In this document: one piece after another, positions 1 to 11,572 of the stretch
Position numbering within the stretch: position 1 is the stretch's first letter
Layout of the letters: the number at the start of each line of letters is the position of its first letter
Source of the DNA: Corticium candelabrum
Lineage: Eukaryota; Porifera; Homoscleromorpha; Homosclerophorida; Plakinidae
Assembly: GCF_963422355.1 (NCBI RefSeq)
Contig: NC_085093.1
Span: 2,117,051 to 2,181,050, forward strand
Length of the DNA stretch: 64,000 nt
Reading direction: 5' to 3'
Made by a program: the position numbers and the translations under genes
Notes under the pieces: model-generated
Told to the model about the DNA's origin: nothing
What the model saw: only the letters and a program-made list of their open reading frames with translations
Database searches by the model: none

Positions 1-543
1 TCTGAAACTGGTTCAAACATAGAACTTGATATGGCACTAGCTCATCTGTGAGCTGGCAGACATTTTGTCTCGTGCATCTACACTGCAGGGAGTGCGGCTG
101 TGAGAAGGGAAGAACTTAAATTAAGTAAATAAAGAGGAAAACTACCCGGTGGATATTCTCCATCAGTAGTGCCTCTAGTTTTTGAGCACTTTTTACTTTT
201 GAGCAAAAGAGTAACTAACTACTTTAATGCAAGTATGTGGAGCGATGAGAACGGACGAACAAATGTTGCTGAGTTTAAGACACAATGGAGGAGACGGTTT
301 TCAATTCAACTGCAACGTTGCAATGCAAGTGTGCTGACAAGAAAACTCATGATGGTTGGTTCTGGACCTAAGACCCTTAGTAGAAACACTGACTTAATTT
401 GCACAACTTGTAGTTAAGTAGCTTCTTTTAAGTTTTATCCCCCCATATGGGGCTAATGTATTATGTAGTAATTATTATGTAGTGGGCTTTAGATTGCTTT
501 CAGAGTTTGATGGAAATTTCATTGTAATGGAAATATATGTATT
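1..543 (+). mobile_element. 3' end of a REL-type non-LTR retrotransposon, cut by the window edge
   Basis: This is the C-terminal endonuclease region and 3' UTR of a plus-strand non-LTR element. The conserved block 'ELDMALAH' at the left edge corresponds to the acidic part of the PD-(D/E)xK endonuclease. A degenerate version of the family's last domain follows (VPLVFEHF, later FSIQLQRCNASV), ending near base 417. The reading frame is broken: a TGA follows the LAH motif and a TAA follows the Lys-rich stretch. The 3' UTR ends in ATGTATT and runs straight into (GACA)n. The 5' part lies outside the window. Confidence 0.75.
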
Positions 544-579
<36 letters not shown>

Positions 580-580
580 A
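544..580. repeat. (GACA)n microsatellite between two retrotransposon copies
   Basis: A short, nearly pure GACA tract joins the 3' end of the upstream element directly to the truncated 5' end of the next. The next copy starts at GATCAACG, which in the longer relative at 44.7 kb is also preceded by GACAA, so the join has microhomology. Confidence 0.9.
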
Positions 581-1762
581 GATCAACGATCACCAATCTC
601 TTAGGTAGAGATAATCTAACAGACAGGCAGTGGCTTCAAGCAACTTTACCAATAAGATATGGAGGATTTGGTCTCACAGCTTTAACATCTACAGCACCAT
701 TTGCATTTCTGTCTAGTTGGGCTTCAACCCTGCATACAACAGCAAAACGAAATTCCTGATGCTGAATAGTTCCATCAGCAGAGATTTGTGCAATGTTTTG
801 CCTTAAAACAAAACTCTCAGAGAAGTTATCAACGACAGGAAACAATTACAACACAGGCTGACTGAGGAGTACACGAAACCTCTGTCAAATGGTTCTATTC
901 AGAATTCATCTTCGACTAGAGACCAATCTCAAATGAAGTCCTTCCAAGGCAAAGGTGCGGGAGCGTGGCTCTTGACGGTACTATCATCATCATGGCATGC
1001 ATTATCTCCGTGCGATTTCCGCTTGGCATCCTTGATGAGACTGGGCTGCCAAATGCCTTTGGCTTCTGGTCAGTGTGACTGTGGCAAAGAATTAGACTCA
1101 GATGGATACCACCTAATAACATGTAAGAATGGGGGCGGGCTGGTAATCAGTCATAACAACATGGTTTCAGCATGGTCAGACTGTTTGAGTCAACTGCAAT
1201 TACATCATGTAAAGAACCCAGAGGAAGGTATGTCAATTCTGAAGACAGATCAGACATAGTCGTGTTTGATTCAGCATCAGGGGTGGATCTTGAATTGGAT
1301 ATTGCTTTAGCGCATCCCTGGAGCAATGAAATAGAAGGTTTATCAGCTACAACTCAGAGAGCAGCGGCAACCAGAAGAGAAAATCTGAAGATCAAAAAGT
1401 ACGACCAGGAGCTTTTGCCTGGAGGTTTTCGACAAACATTTGTGCATATAGTCTTCAAACATTTTGGCTGTTGGGGCGAGAAAGCTGAAGACTATTTGAA
1501 GAAACTGTCACAGCTATCAAGAGACAAAGACGGAAAGCCAAATGCATCAACCTTCAAGACATACTGGAGATCTGTGTTTTCTGTGTGTCTACAACAATCA
1601 AATGCTAGAGTGATTGACAGAAAAATAAAGAAGATTGTTTCAAGAGACAGCCACATAAACATAAACAGTTGTAGGTAGAACCAAGCCCTATTGGCTTGGG
1701 TAGTATTTAGTTGCTTTGCTTGGATGGTGTATAATAGTTCAATGTTTGAAAATATATGTATT
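580..1762 (+). mobile_element. 5'-truncated REL non-LTR retrotransposon (pseudogene)
   Basis: This is a close relative of the element at 43.98-45.96 kb, starting about 750 bp into that copy. Recognisable parts are the RT thumb region (TDRQWLQATLP), the CCHC finger C-D-C...H-x3-C near 1077-1124, and the endonuclease motif 'SDIVVFDSASGVDLELDIALAHPW' region near 1250-1315. The C-terminal helix domain ends at a stop near 1678. Frameshifts near 740-780 and 1220 separate the parts, so it is dead. The 3' UTR contains TTGCTTTGCTTGGATGG and ends ATATGTATT next to (GACA)n. Confidence 0.88.
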
Positions 1763-1942
1763 GACAGACAGACAGACTGACGGACAGACAAACAGACAGA
1801 CAGACAGAAGGACAGACAGACAGACAGACAGACAGATAGACAGACAGAAAGACGGACAGAAAGACGGACAGACAGATGGACAGACAGACGAACGGACAAA
1901 CAAACAGACAGATGGACAGACAGACAGACAGACAGACAGAAG

Positions 1943-2012
<70 letters not shown>

Positions 2013-2058
2013 GGGACAAATAGACAGACAGACAGATAGACAAACAGACAGAAAGACG

Positions 2059-2093
<35 letters not shown>

Positions 2094-2100
2094 TGATAGA
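1763..2100. repeat. Long (GACA)n microsatellite in the kinase intron
   Basis: About 340 bp of GACA repeats with scattered GACG, AACA and GATA variants. On its right side it abuts intron 1 of the kinase gene; the equivalent boundary recurs at 38.50 kb, so the tract predates the duplication. Confidence 0.95.
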
Positions 2101-2142
2101 AACCACTCAAAACATTACTACCTCGTGCTAAATATGACTTAC

Positions 2143-2361
2143 CTCGTTCAACGAGGAATGCGCGTTTGAGCGAATGACTTTGGCGCACCAGACGGCATTA
2201 GTAGAGCGATCGAACACCTTGTAAACGGACCCAAACGCTCCTTTACCGATTTGGCACACAACACGGTAACTGGTTAAGAAATTTCGTGAAAAGTCGGGTC
2301 TGAACGCGGCTCCCTCTCGAACGGATGACGAATCGCCAGACTTGGACAGCAGATTTCCCAT
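2143..2361 (-). CDS. Protein kinase, first coding exon (unit 1)
   Basis: The translated exon starts MGNLLSKSGDSSS and carries the N-lobe of a eukaryotic protein kinase: a glycine-rich loop GKGAFGSVYKV and, 15 residues later, the ATP-anchoring lysine in 'CAKVI'. It ends at a clean donor (GAG|GTAAGT) at 2137-2142. Met-Gly at the start would allow N-myristoylation (inference). The homologous exon in unit 3 starts ten bases upstream, at MSSDNGNLL; a one-base difference makes that start out of frame here. No further kinase exon is visible downstream (lower coordinates); retrotransposons fill that space to the window edge. The family within the kinases cannot be assigned from the N-lobe alone. Confidence 0.72.
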
Positions 2362-2461
2362 AGTCACTGGACATGCGAGGCCATCCGCGGCCTTGGTTGA
2401 GCCATATAGATTTACTACGTTAGCCGGCAAAGGAATTTCTAACATGCTGCAACCAAACATT

Positions 2462-2710
2462 TTTAAAAATGGAAACGTAAAATAAAAAATAAAAATTTAA
2501 ATACTAAAATTAAGAATTCCAATTTTAAAATTAAAAATTTAAAACTTTATATAAAATTTGAAATCAAAATATTAAAATTTTAAATTTAAATTTTAAAAAA
2601 TTAAAAATATGCAAATTTTAAACAAAACAGAAACGTAGAATAAAAAATTTAAATACTAAAACCCTTTTATAAAATTAAAAATTGAAAATTATAAATTATA
2701 AAGTATGAAA
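2462..2710. repeat. AT-rich low-complexity tract (unit 1)
   Basis: Runs of AAATTTAAA/TTTTAAAATT words with almost no G or C. The same tract is present at 20545-20810 and 38845-39085. It lies between the kinase start codon and the Tc1-like relic and could be a shared 5' intergenic region of divergent units; no promoter motif is convincing. Confidence 0.85.
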
Positions 2711-2825
2711 TTTAAAATGGACGAAAGACTCATGGCAGAGCGGTATAGAGCACTGACTCATGGGTTAGCCTCGAACTTCCAGACCAGAGAGCGCGCGAAC
2801 TCTAGGTTTAGGGCGTGTAATCAAC

Positions 2826-3786
2826 TAGTCCGTGTCAAACTATTGACACATTTCCGGTTTAGTTGTACTATTTTTGGAAAGTCTTCTTGCTATGTATTAG
2901 GAAACCAGCGCCAAATTTTTCTCAAACAGCTGAAAAGCTGTCACAGAAACTATTCCATAGTCTGCGCATCCGCATAAAGAACTTTTCCGTCGTCAAATGA
3001 GTCGTGAAAGACAACGCCGCGATATTCTGTCACTATACCGCTCTGGTGTGCCAACAAGCCATCTATGATCTCCCAACTTTTACGTGTTTCTCGCTCTAAT
3101 GTTTACTGAACTCTCAAAAGATTGGACGCTGGAGAACGTAGAGCTTAGCTTCCCGTGGAAGACCAAAAAACTATGTGAAAACCATCGATCAGCCTAGTGA
3201 ACATGACGCAGACAAGGAACAACGAAATCAGCAAACAAACTTGTCCATCAGCTAGCAGCGCAGGAACGACTTGTCGTCATTTCTTCCACCAGCAGAAGAG
3301 AACTTCATGACGCAGGCTATCGCTACACTACGCCTAAGAAAATTCCGCTAGTGTAGCTAAAAAACGAGATTCTGGGCCCGTCACGGTCTTTATTGGCCCG
3401 CTAACTCACCAGATCTTGCACCAATAGAAAACCTCTGGCCGGTCATCAAGCGGTGTGTTGAGCTTCCTTCGCCTCAAAACGTTCATGAACTTGAAGACGC
3501 AATCCAGGCGGAGTGGCACTTGCTCACGCCTTGTGATCTGTAGCCGTACATCGAACGCGCCTTTGTGTAGCTAGCGGAGGAAATGTTATCAAAAAAATGA
3601 AAGGAGGACAGAAGCTACTGATGCGCACTTGTGTGTTTCCAAAAGTCTAACGAACCTACGAGCATATACAATATTTCTTTTCTATCTAGAAAACGTACGT
3701 CACGTGAAAACGGTGCGTTTCTGCTCACGTTGCCCATGGCCACGCCTCTAAGCGTAAATGTGTCAATAGTTTTGATGCGGACTGTA
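2826..3786 (+). mobile_element. Tc1/mariner-like transposon relic
   Basis: Imperfect terminal inverted repeats read TAGTCCGTGTCAAACTATTG on the left and, reverse-complemented, TACAGTCCGCATCAAAACTA on the right, with TA at both ends as expected for this superfamily. Inside, on the plus strand from 2997, MSRERQRRDILSLYRSGVP resembles the Tc1 helix-turn-helix start, and 'WPANSPDLAPIENLW' (about 3394-3438) is the hallmark block before the last catalytic acid. Many stops and frameshifts, and a deleted catalytic core, make it a fossil. At about 960 bp it is shorter than an autonomous element. Confidence 0.82.
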
Positions 3787-4022
3787 TATCGTGTAATGTC
3801 TAGAATATCAATAATACACCCTCCAGCCAATCATTGTGTCATTCTGGTGCTTGCACATGTCATCAAGCGTCATCACGTGACTCGCTTCCCGCTTCAAGCA
3901 AATATCTTTGCATGCAAAAAGCATCAAACGTCCCACTATATCCGGCCCTGCCATCTGATTGGTCATACCCACCACGCTTTGCTAAAAAATAAAGAATTTA
4001 GTAATACTCAAAGATGCCTTAA

Positions 4023-6196
4023 CTACATCATACGTTTCCTCTGCTTGTACTCGTACACAAACATTACAGATCGAAAGATAAGTTCAGGCAAGTTGAAAGG
4101 GGGTGGAATGCAAGTTCTGTCTTCAAAAGATTGGACAACTTCCAGCCACTGGAACTTCCATAATGACTCTGCATCAGACTGTACTTTGTTGAAAGTGTTG
4201 CTAACAACAATTAATAAGATGAAATTAGAATAAAGTATTATAGTATAGATTAATTGAGTAAAGGTTTAGTACTTGAAAATGGCAATGAGAAGGTTGAGCA
4301 ACAGAATATTTGTTAGGACAAGGTAGAACGCCAATAGAATAAAAGCAAGAGGTTCTTTCTCAGGGCAAACGTTGTCTGGCACTTGGATTGTCTGATTTAG
4401 AGACGCAAAGGAAGACAGTTTAACGCACGTTCCTTCCACACCACCTACATGACAGCACCAGCTACAGATACTGAACATAGCGATGGTTTATTAGCAGTAT
4501 ATACACTAACTCTAGACGCAATTTTAGTTCAACAGCATGCCACCATGCCAGTGATACAAACGCTACAGTTTTAATTTATTCTAATTCACACACTCACACA
4601 CATGCGCACACGCCCATGCAAACATACAGATCATTATGGAGCGATAGGATATCAAACTCTGCACGCCTGCTCTGTTCCTTCTAGATGATTGTTTTTAGAT
4701 GGCTTTCTGGTTGCAGAATAATTCAACCATGATAGAATGAAAGTTGGTTTGTCAAAAAGAAAAGTTCAAATAATGCCTGATACGTCACAGTCTTCCTATT
4801 CAGTATATCTTGATCTGCATGTATAGTAAAGAGTAAACGTTAATTGACAAAAAATGGCCTACGGTCTAGTGACACGTGCTTGTAATGCTGACCAAGTCGT
4901 CGAATGGCTTGAATTTTAACTAAAAGAAACAGAGCAGACGTCCAAATTGAGCCACGCCCCACATGTGATGTACATCAATGTGCACGTCTTCCGTAACATG
5001 CATGAACAAACCATTGTATTCTTCCAAGAACAAGTCTCCATATATCTGCCAGTAGGGTATGTAAAAAATCTTGAAGAGAATATCAAAAGACCGTTCCTGG
5101 TGAGGAAACAGCAACATTTCCGTAGCAATGCCGTATGCCACCAAACAAACAACCAAGAGTCCCACAAACAACACCACATCAATGATCTACAAACAAGAGT
5201 GTCTCTTACTATAAATATAGTGTCACTGCTATAACGAATTTGTGTGACTGATTTACCATCTTGTAGATCATTGTCAGTCGAGGTCCCATCGTGGAATTGA
5301 CACGAGCCAACTCCATCCCCCTGGCAAAGTAGAGACACACAGAGATGCTCAGCAACATTCGTGCCCATCGAAATCCAATCGGGTAGCCGTCAGCTTCGTC
5401 ATGAGACATAAAAAAACGCAAACCAAACCCAACAATGTAGAGCAAAAAGGCAGAGACTTTGGTGATGACCGAAAGACTGGGTAAAGATAAGACCAGAATT
5501 TTGGTTCTTATCCGAACTATATAAACCCACTGAAACAGCTAGAAAAAACACTCATTCATTTGTTTATCAAATACTGCAGAGATACATCTAGAGTTTAGAT
5601 GACTAAATTAATTAATTGTCCCTCTTAATATCAAGCTTACTTGACGTAAATCTTCAAAAAAAATTGAAAGCACCCAAACGAGTGACAATCCATCAGCTAA
5701 CGTGAATTCGCCCTGTTCCCACCGCACAAGCATACTGTAGCTGAAAATGGATATAAAAATAACGTAGAACAACTGCACACATAAAGAACACGCGTGAGCA
5801 ATAGCAAGGTACAGCTACCTTGACAAGGTACTTACTAAATAGAGCCAGAACTTCACAATGGGACTGCTGTAGAATGCAGTAAAAGAGATGCCACCACTGC
5901 TTTTGTCCTTTTTCTTGATGAGAAAAGGTATGAGAGGCGGAATGAGCACACATGAAACTATCTGAACATCGCCGTTCATTAATTAATTGAAATTGACGGA
6001 ATGTAAAGCTGAAGCAGTAATATAGACAAAAGAAAGCTAGCAAATAAGACCATGGTTATACAACCGAATTGTGTACCAGCCAGCCAACATGCCCTGGACT
6101 CAGCTCCTAGAGTTGGTTCAAAAACAAACAGACAAACAGACAGACAGATTTGCTTAGATGGTGTATAATAGCTCAATGTTTGAAAATATATGTATT

Positions 6197-6263
<67 letters not shown>

Positions 6264-9200
6264 CAGACAGACAGAAAGACAGACAAAAAGACAGACAGAG
6301 ACAGACAGACAGACAAACCAATAAACAAACAAAACCAAAACAGACACACAATCAAACAGATCAACATACTACTAGATGACTTAAATAACCATAACGATCA
6401 ACATGCACTCACAACCAGATGAACAAACAAAAAAGAGAATGCAGCAAATGAATACGTAACCAAATGTACAAGCAGCAATCAAACGTCAAACTCAATCTAA
6501 CACAATCAGCATTACATAAGCAAACGTTAGGCATCCGGCTGCATCTAACCTTTATCCTTGAGGTCATTGTTTCCATGTCTCCTGTCCAAGTCTCGTTGAC
6601 AATTGTCTGAACACACTCGTGAGCAACAAACTTAAGATTACGAGCCTCTGAAGCCAGTGTCACAGCAGACACAGAGCTCCATTCTGCTGAAGGTTCCATG
6701 ATGAGGCTGTGTGTCATACCAAGATCCTGACTGTAGCATACAGACATGAGTTTCTCAGCTCGTTCTGCCCACATTCTATATACACATTGACTGTTACACA
6801 CCTCAAATTTCTATACTATTGATACATACTCTTGTTGCTCATTCAATGTATCCCATGCCTGCACACGAAGAGCACCACCTTTCAAGACTCTACCTATTGA
6901 CTTGATAATAATACTGGCTGCCAAGGCAGCTGCGATCGGATTCCTGCAAGCTGTCCAGAATACTTCCGCCAACTTCCAGTGTTGTGTCAATAGTGTCCGC
7001 AAGAACAACTTTTTGGTGCCGCTGGTGAGGCACTTGTTTGCTTTCAAAGAATGTCCAAATAAGTCAGAAAGAATCCCATCAGTAGTAATGCCGACGTCTG
7101 TTGATTCAGTGGTACCCTGTAGCACAGCATTACAAGCTATGAAATCATTAATTAATTAAATAGACCACTAGTAACAACAAATTCTCTACTTCTTGTTTAA
7201 TTAATATCTTGCCTAGTAAAGCTAATCATGACAGTAGTAACTTTGTTGACATCTATTGTATAATTAGGAGTTAATTGGACTGCCTCGGCTAATTATTCTC
7301 GGGAAGCACTCAGACTCTCGGTAATTTATTTGATAATATGCCTCCCAACCATAATTTAAGTTAAGTAATATTAGTATGAAAACCTGCACTAAATAATAAT
7401 TAAAATTGGCAAGGTTTGATGGAATTGATTTAGTAACACATTACAGGCATGTATTTATATTAATGTCTGACACTATGAAGTTGCATGGCTGGTGCCGTGT
7501 TTTTGACACTTACTGCAAAATAGGCCGCATCCCTTTGTATTGTGTTTAAAAGTCTAAAGTTTTAGTAACTGCATGTCTGTTCATTATAAGTGAGTCAGAA
7601 TTTGTGTTGAATGTTTATGACCTCAACAGTCTGTTACTGTCTACAAAATATTCAAAATATTTGTCAGAGATGACTACTCTCAAGACGAACACACAGTTGT
7701 ATAGAAATGAATCATAGTTGGCGTCGTAACTTGTCTCCAGTTCCTCGTGACTAGCAAATTGTGGAAAACCATATTGCTGATATGACAACCTTAATGCATT
7801 TCCATATTGTGATGATCGATGCACCCCACCAAAACTCATCTTGAGTTCAAACTCAAAACAATAAGAAAATGGTCAACTCGCTCTTCTGTGAAAATCACCT
7901 TTAGTTGTAGACAGAAAAACACCAAGACTGCCTCTGTTGCCAGCTTTGTTACCATTTGGATAATCACTAATGTACATGTGATACCCATGATAAAGGTAAA
8001 ATGTATCACTTGGAATTACTTCCAGGCCACTCTTCTCCTCTTTAGATTCTTTCATTTTCTTTTCCAGTCGTCTATTTTCCACATAAACAAAAACTGTCTC
8101 AGTACCTGTGGGGCAAGAGACAGGCTTATCCTGTGCCATATCTCTGTAGAAAGCTGTGCTGTTGCTACTGTCAGCTCACATCTAGTGCCTATAGCTAGCT
8201 ACCAGTTTATCTGTATAGCAAATCCCAGTTCAATGGTAAAATACAACTAGCAAGCAAAACTGATGAGCAAGCAGTCACTACTAGCTCATATAGTTAACTG
8301 GCATGATACTTACATTATTCATCCTTTGCAAGCAAAGCTACTGTACACTGTAATCAACTTTCACATACCAAGATGTGCTGTTTCGCATACGCAATGATGT
8401 TTTGACTTGCCAAATCAGATGAAGGATTAGAGATAGAATTAGCTGTGAGCTAAAACACAAAAAGTTGTCTCCAAGATATGATAATCTGCCAAAGTTCCTG
8501 ATGCTACACCTACTTCTTTCAACCTGTTTTCTACAAATTTCTCAAAATCAATGACTCCCTCATCTAAAAATAACTGTACAAATCTATAATGATCGTCATT
8601 TCCTAGCGCCTTAGTCAACAATTCTTCCCAGTCAGCATATTCAAGCTAAAAATAATCATAATTATTACAGACATTGAAAACGTGAAATGTGCAGAAAAAG
8701 AAATTTTAATTCACCGTGTCTGTGTTGATGGCCTGTGATAGAAACTCATCACGCACAATGTCCGCACGATTCCAATCCATGGCTAGTTTGACAGAGTCTT
8801 TCAGAGCTCCTTCTCTTTCTACAAAACACTTCTATTAAATCACTTCATGCAAACTGCTAAAAATATGCCATCAAGTACACTCCAAAGCAGAAGAAGCAAG
8901 CAAGTAAGCAAGCAAGCAGGTAGACAAACAGTTAACTCACTATGACTCAAACGAAACAATTGCATCAATATGACATAGTCCAGCTGACAAAGAGAAGGAC
9001 TCATGGAGCTGTCCAGTGGATCGAAGACAATTAAAAATTCCTTGTTCTAAAGAAATCCATTCGAATAAAGATAATTAGCACATTAAATACACTTTAAACT
9101 AGCTTTGGCTTGAAGTCCTTCTTCCAACAAAGATTTGATTTGTTTCACAAATGTCTGGTTTCCTGCCTCCTTGAATTCACTCTCAGTAAACACTTCCTTT

Positions 9201-10221
9201 GTGTAGTTTTCAAGATCTCCGTTGTCATCATCGGCCCAAGTAACTTCATACTTCTGACCACCCGGCTGCACTCTTAAAAACAAGAATAAACATCAAATAC
9301 TTTCTATCAATGATGTGCATAATTTATATAAACTTGCGTTTTGCACGGCTGATGGCAAATGCAATTACATCTGCACACCGACCAGTGCCCTTGATGATGA
9401 TTACTGGTATTTCCTGTTTCAGAGACTCTCTGACAGTCGTGAGAGAGTCTGGTCCTCCATTGAGTAAACAAGTCACAACGGGTACACAATTTTCATGAGA
9501 AAACTCTAAAGCAAACAAACACAAACTGCAAAAACAGCAAACAGTCAATGCAAATGAGATAACAAACTATTCGATCCTAGCTTTATTTTTCATATTGTTT
9601 GCTTGTTTATATTGTTTATTTACGCAAGGAAAACAATTCTTACTATATTTCCTGATTGCTTCGTTGAATTTGCCATGCCACTTCTGATGGGTTCGCTCAA
9701 GTCTCATAGTTCCATCATCAACCAACAAAAAGTATGAATGGTTCGGATCTAGTGACTTAACATTCGAATTTCCTGTTTTTTCCGATGAGTTGTACTCAAC
9801 TGTATCCTTTTCACCATTATGGTCTCCTATTAGTTTTGTCAAATTGTACACACGTCCCCAAGTGCAAATGCCAATACAAGTAATTGATTGACAGCTCTCT
9901 GTACCGGCATTGCTTAGCAATGCCTTTCCAACGAGTTTCATAACACCACTGTGTTCGCCACCTGTCATCACCCATGCACCACTGTCCTGACACATTTTCC
10001 TCAAACCTGGATTCAATGCAGAAAAGCTATAGAAGATCTCAGTACTTACAAATGCCCCATCACATGCCTCTTGCAAACACGTCTTTCAGTTGAGAGTCAA
10101 AGCGAAACGTCCTTGCTCCTCCAGTCACACTGATAACAAATTTTGGTTCAGGAATTTCCCACTCATTGATCAGAATTTTTATGACTGTATCGCAGTCACT
10201 GTTGTTAGCCAAACGAACATA
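4023..10221 (-). CDS. TRPM-like ion channel, copy 1 (multi-exon)
   Basis: Exons read on the minus strand follow the TRPM layout. 10221-10068 encodes 'YVRLANN...FVISVTGGA'. 10006-9644 has the SLOG/LSDAT core (GAWVMTGGEHSGVMKLVG, later LVDDGT). 9505-9330 has 'PVVTCLLNGGPDSL' and 'GTGRCADVIAF'. Further N-terminal exons lie near 9283-9083, 9045-8940, 8815-8715 and 8650-8445, and the pre-membrane region at 7125-6541. Membrane helices S1-S4 fall at 5960-5230; the S5 and pore region at 5190-4920 contains YIPYWQIYGDLF; S6 at 4478-4273 ends 'LLNLLIAIF', joined to 4200-4023 as NNTFNKVQ with the TRP-box SLWKFQW. It stops soon after PPPFNLPEL, with no NUDIX or alpha-kinase domain visible. Predicted plasma-membrane cation channel. 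All seen exons are open, but the N-terminus is uncertain. Confidence 0.85.
6148..6196 (+). mobile_element. 48-bp retrotransposon 3' stub in a TRPM intron (unit 1)
   Basis: TTTGCTTAGATGGTG through ATATATGTATT is identical in kind to the last about 50 bp of the elements ending at 1762 and 45960. It is bounded by (GACA)n on both sides. This is the same intronic site that holds two long elements in unit 3. Confidence 0.85.
6197..6312. repeat. (GACA)n microsatellite
   Basis: Tract following the 3' stub, grading into degenerate AACA/AAAC words to about 6360. It lies inside a TRPM intron between the pre-membrane exons and S1. Confidence 0.9.
7620..8105 (-). pseudogene. MATH/TRAF-domain relic inside a TRPM intron (unit 1)
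   Basis: After an acceptor-like TTGCCCCACAG the minus strand reads a TRAF-type MATH domain: a charged lead (RRLEKKMKESKEEKS), then FYLYHGYHMYISDYPNGNKA, GSLGVFLSTTKGDF, a stop codon exactly where the family has the Trp of 'WPF', then PFSYCFEFEL and QYGFPQFASHEEL. MATH domains bind receptor tails or partner peptides in TRAF proteins; that function cannot be assumed here. It sits on the channel's strand between two TRPM exons. The TGA is present in all three units, so the domain was already broken, or skipped, before triplication. Confidence 0.72.
8340..8390 (-). other. Possible small extra TRPM exon
   Basis: Between ...TTTGGCAAG and a donor-like CTTG|GTATGTG lies a short open stretch (SQNIIAYAKQHIL). 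In unit 2 about 20 bp of it is deleted and in unit 3 it is altered, so it may be intron rather than exon. Confidence 0.2.
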
Positions 10222-10404
10222 CTGAAAGAATAAAAAATATATACTGCTGTCTCCAACAATAACTCTATATTAAAGACAAACTGCATGACAACCTAAATCG
10301 TTTTCATTAATTAAGACTATTATAAAAATAGACTCTTAAATTAAGAACAATGTCTTTCTATGTATAAATAAAAAACTTAATACTTTATAGCATTATATGT
10401 TCCT

Positions 10405-10640
10405 ATTTACCGTTGGGATGAGAGTCAGCCGCCTTAACAGTTTCCTTATAAACAGCATGATTTACAGTAACACTATAGCAATTTGTAAAACATTGTTGCA
10501 GACAAGTTGAAGGTATTTGTAAAATATCCTTAATTGAATAATGCTTCCATTCCTTCCAAAATTTTGATAACCAGACTGTATTTAGTGTTCTTACATGTAC
10601 AACATATCTTTGCGTGGGTCTAACTGTGTAGAGTCTGCCT
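10405..10640 (-). other. Possible upstream exon of TRPM copy 1
   Basis: An open minus-strand segment (RTLNTVWLSKFWKEWKHYS ... FTNCYSVTVNH) is kept in all three units and ends near CCCAACG. In unit 1 this is followed by GTAAAT, a possible donor; units 2 and 3 read GTTAAAT there. It does not match the usual Cys-rich TRPM N-terminus well, so I list it apart from the gene. Confidence 0.3.
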
Positions 10641-10675
10641 ACATAGCTGTAACAGATAAACCTGATAAACCAAAA

Positions 10676-10812
10676 AAGACAGACAGGCAGGCAGGCAGGC
10701 AAGCAAGCAGGCAGACAGGCAAGCAAGCAGACACAGACAGACAGACAAACAACAGACAGACAGGCAAACAACAGACAGACAAACAGGCAAGCAGGTACAC
10801 AGACAGATAAAC
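10676..10812. repeat. (GACA/GGCA/AGCA)n microsatellite without a retrotransposon
   Basis: Mixed CAGA, CAGG and CAAG tetramers, also present in units 2 and 3. This is an unoccupied tract of the kind that elsewhere holds elements, and it lies just beyond the possible upstream TRPM exon. Confidence 0.9.
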
Positions 10813-11062
10813 AGGCTGGCAGGTTGTTGTAATACAACATCTCGACAAAGTAGCTAGAACACACGAGTTTTCATAAGTGCTTCACGAGTCAAGATCAAAT
10901 ATATAAGCACTGTCTCTGCTAACTACATTATCCTCAATTAGTCTATTTCTTGAAAACTTAGACATGCATGCACTTTTCTCAAGTCAACTTTGCTGTTATA
11001 CATTTTTGAAAAGTCACAGAAAAAATCTGGCAAACTGGCCGGCAGGCAGACAGACAGACAGG

Positions 11063-11493
11063 TACTTTATTCTCATATAGACTCTACTTGTACATATGCT
11101 AAGAATTTGTAAAGTAAATGAGTCCTTGCAAACAACAACATCATAAATTAACTAATGGACTTGGCCTTGAATGTCAAAGTCAAATCACCATGACTATAGA
11201 TGACAATCTTGAAAGTTTTCTGAGGAATACTTTGGCATTACATGTTTGTAGCCAAAATTGTAGAAAATCTTATTCTCCAATACGTCATGAGATGGAAGTA
11301 TTAAAATTGGCTTCTAGATTTACTGACTGTTGTGACAAATGTTGCAAAAATACTCTGCCTTTGTGCCCCACCTCCAAAACGTTCGATCACAAGAGACTCA
11401 TCTTATCCATACCCTCCTGGGCTCTTCTGATTTTTCAGTTTCTTTCCTTCTCTTGTCGTAGCAGCATGACCATTTTCCCTGACTCCGTCGATG
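11063..11493 (-). mobile_element. Degenerate minus-strand REL retrotransposon, family C (unit 1)
   Basis: On the minus strand, between CAGA tracts on both sides, the family's C-terminal domain can be traced through several frameshifts. The clearest version is the unit 3 copy at 50815-51249: 'SATKREGKKLKN', then 'SLVIEHLGGG', then 'MTYWRVRFSTIL' and CNAKVFLRK in another frame. The 3' end reads ATGAGAATAAAGTAC and continues into (CTGT)n on the sense strand. Coding capacity is gone. Confidence 0.65.
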
Positions 11494-11507
11494 AGACAGA
11501 CAGACAA

Positions 11508-11572
<65 letters not shown>
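11494..11572. repeat. (GACA)n between oppositely oriented element fragments
   Basis: About 80 bp of GACA joining the 5' edge of the family-C fragment to the truncated 5' edge of the following plus-strand element. Confidence 0.92.

Noticed and set aside
1739..2188. Long open frames of Asp-Arg-Gln-Thr or Ser-Val-Cys-Leu repeats
   Set aside because: They are translations of (GACA)n in its three frames on each strand; a 4-bp unit has no stop in several frames. The same applies at 6.2, 24.3, 28.8, 36.4, 41.7 and 50.4 kb.
2143..4200. TRPM channel fused to a C-terminal protein kinase, like the TRPM6/7 chanzymes
   Set aside because: The kinase exon is a conventional kinase N-lobe with its own start codon, not an alpha-kinase. 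It lies beyond the TRPM stop and is missing in unit 2.
3631..4233. 200-codon plus-strand ORF, repeated in units 2 and 3
   Set aside because: It is antisense to the TRPM TRP-box exon and crosses the end of the Tc1-like relic. The minus strand has the recognised channel motif, and conservation is explained by the duplication.
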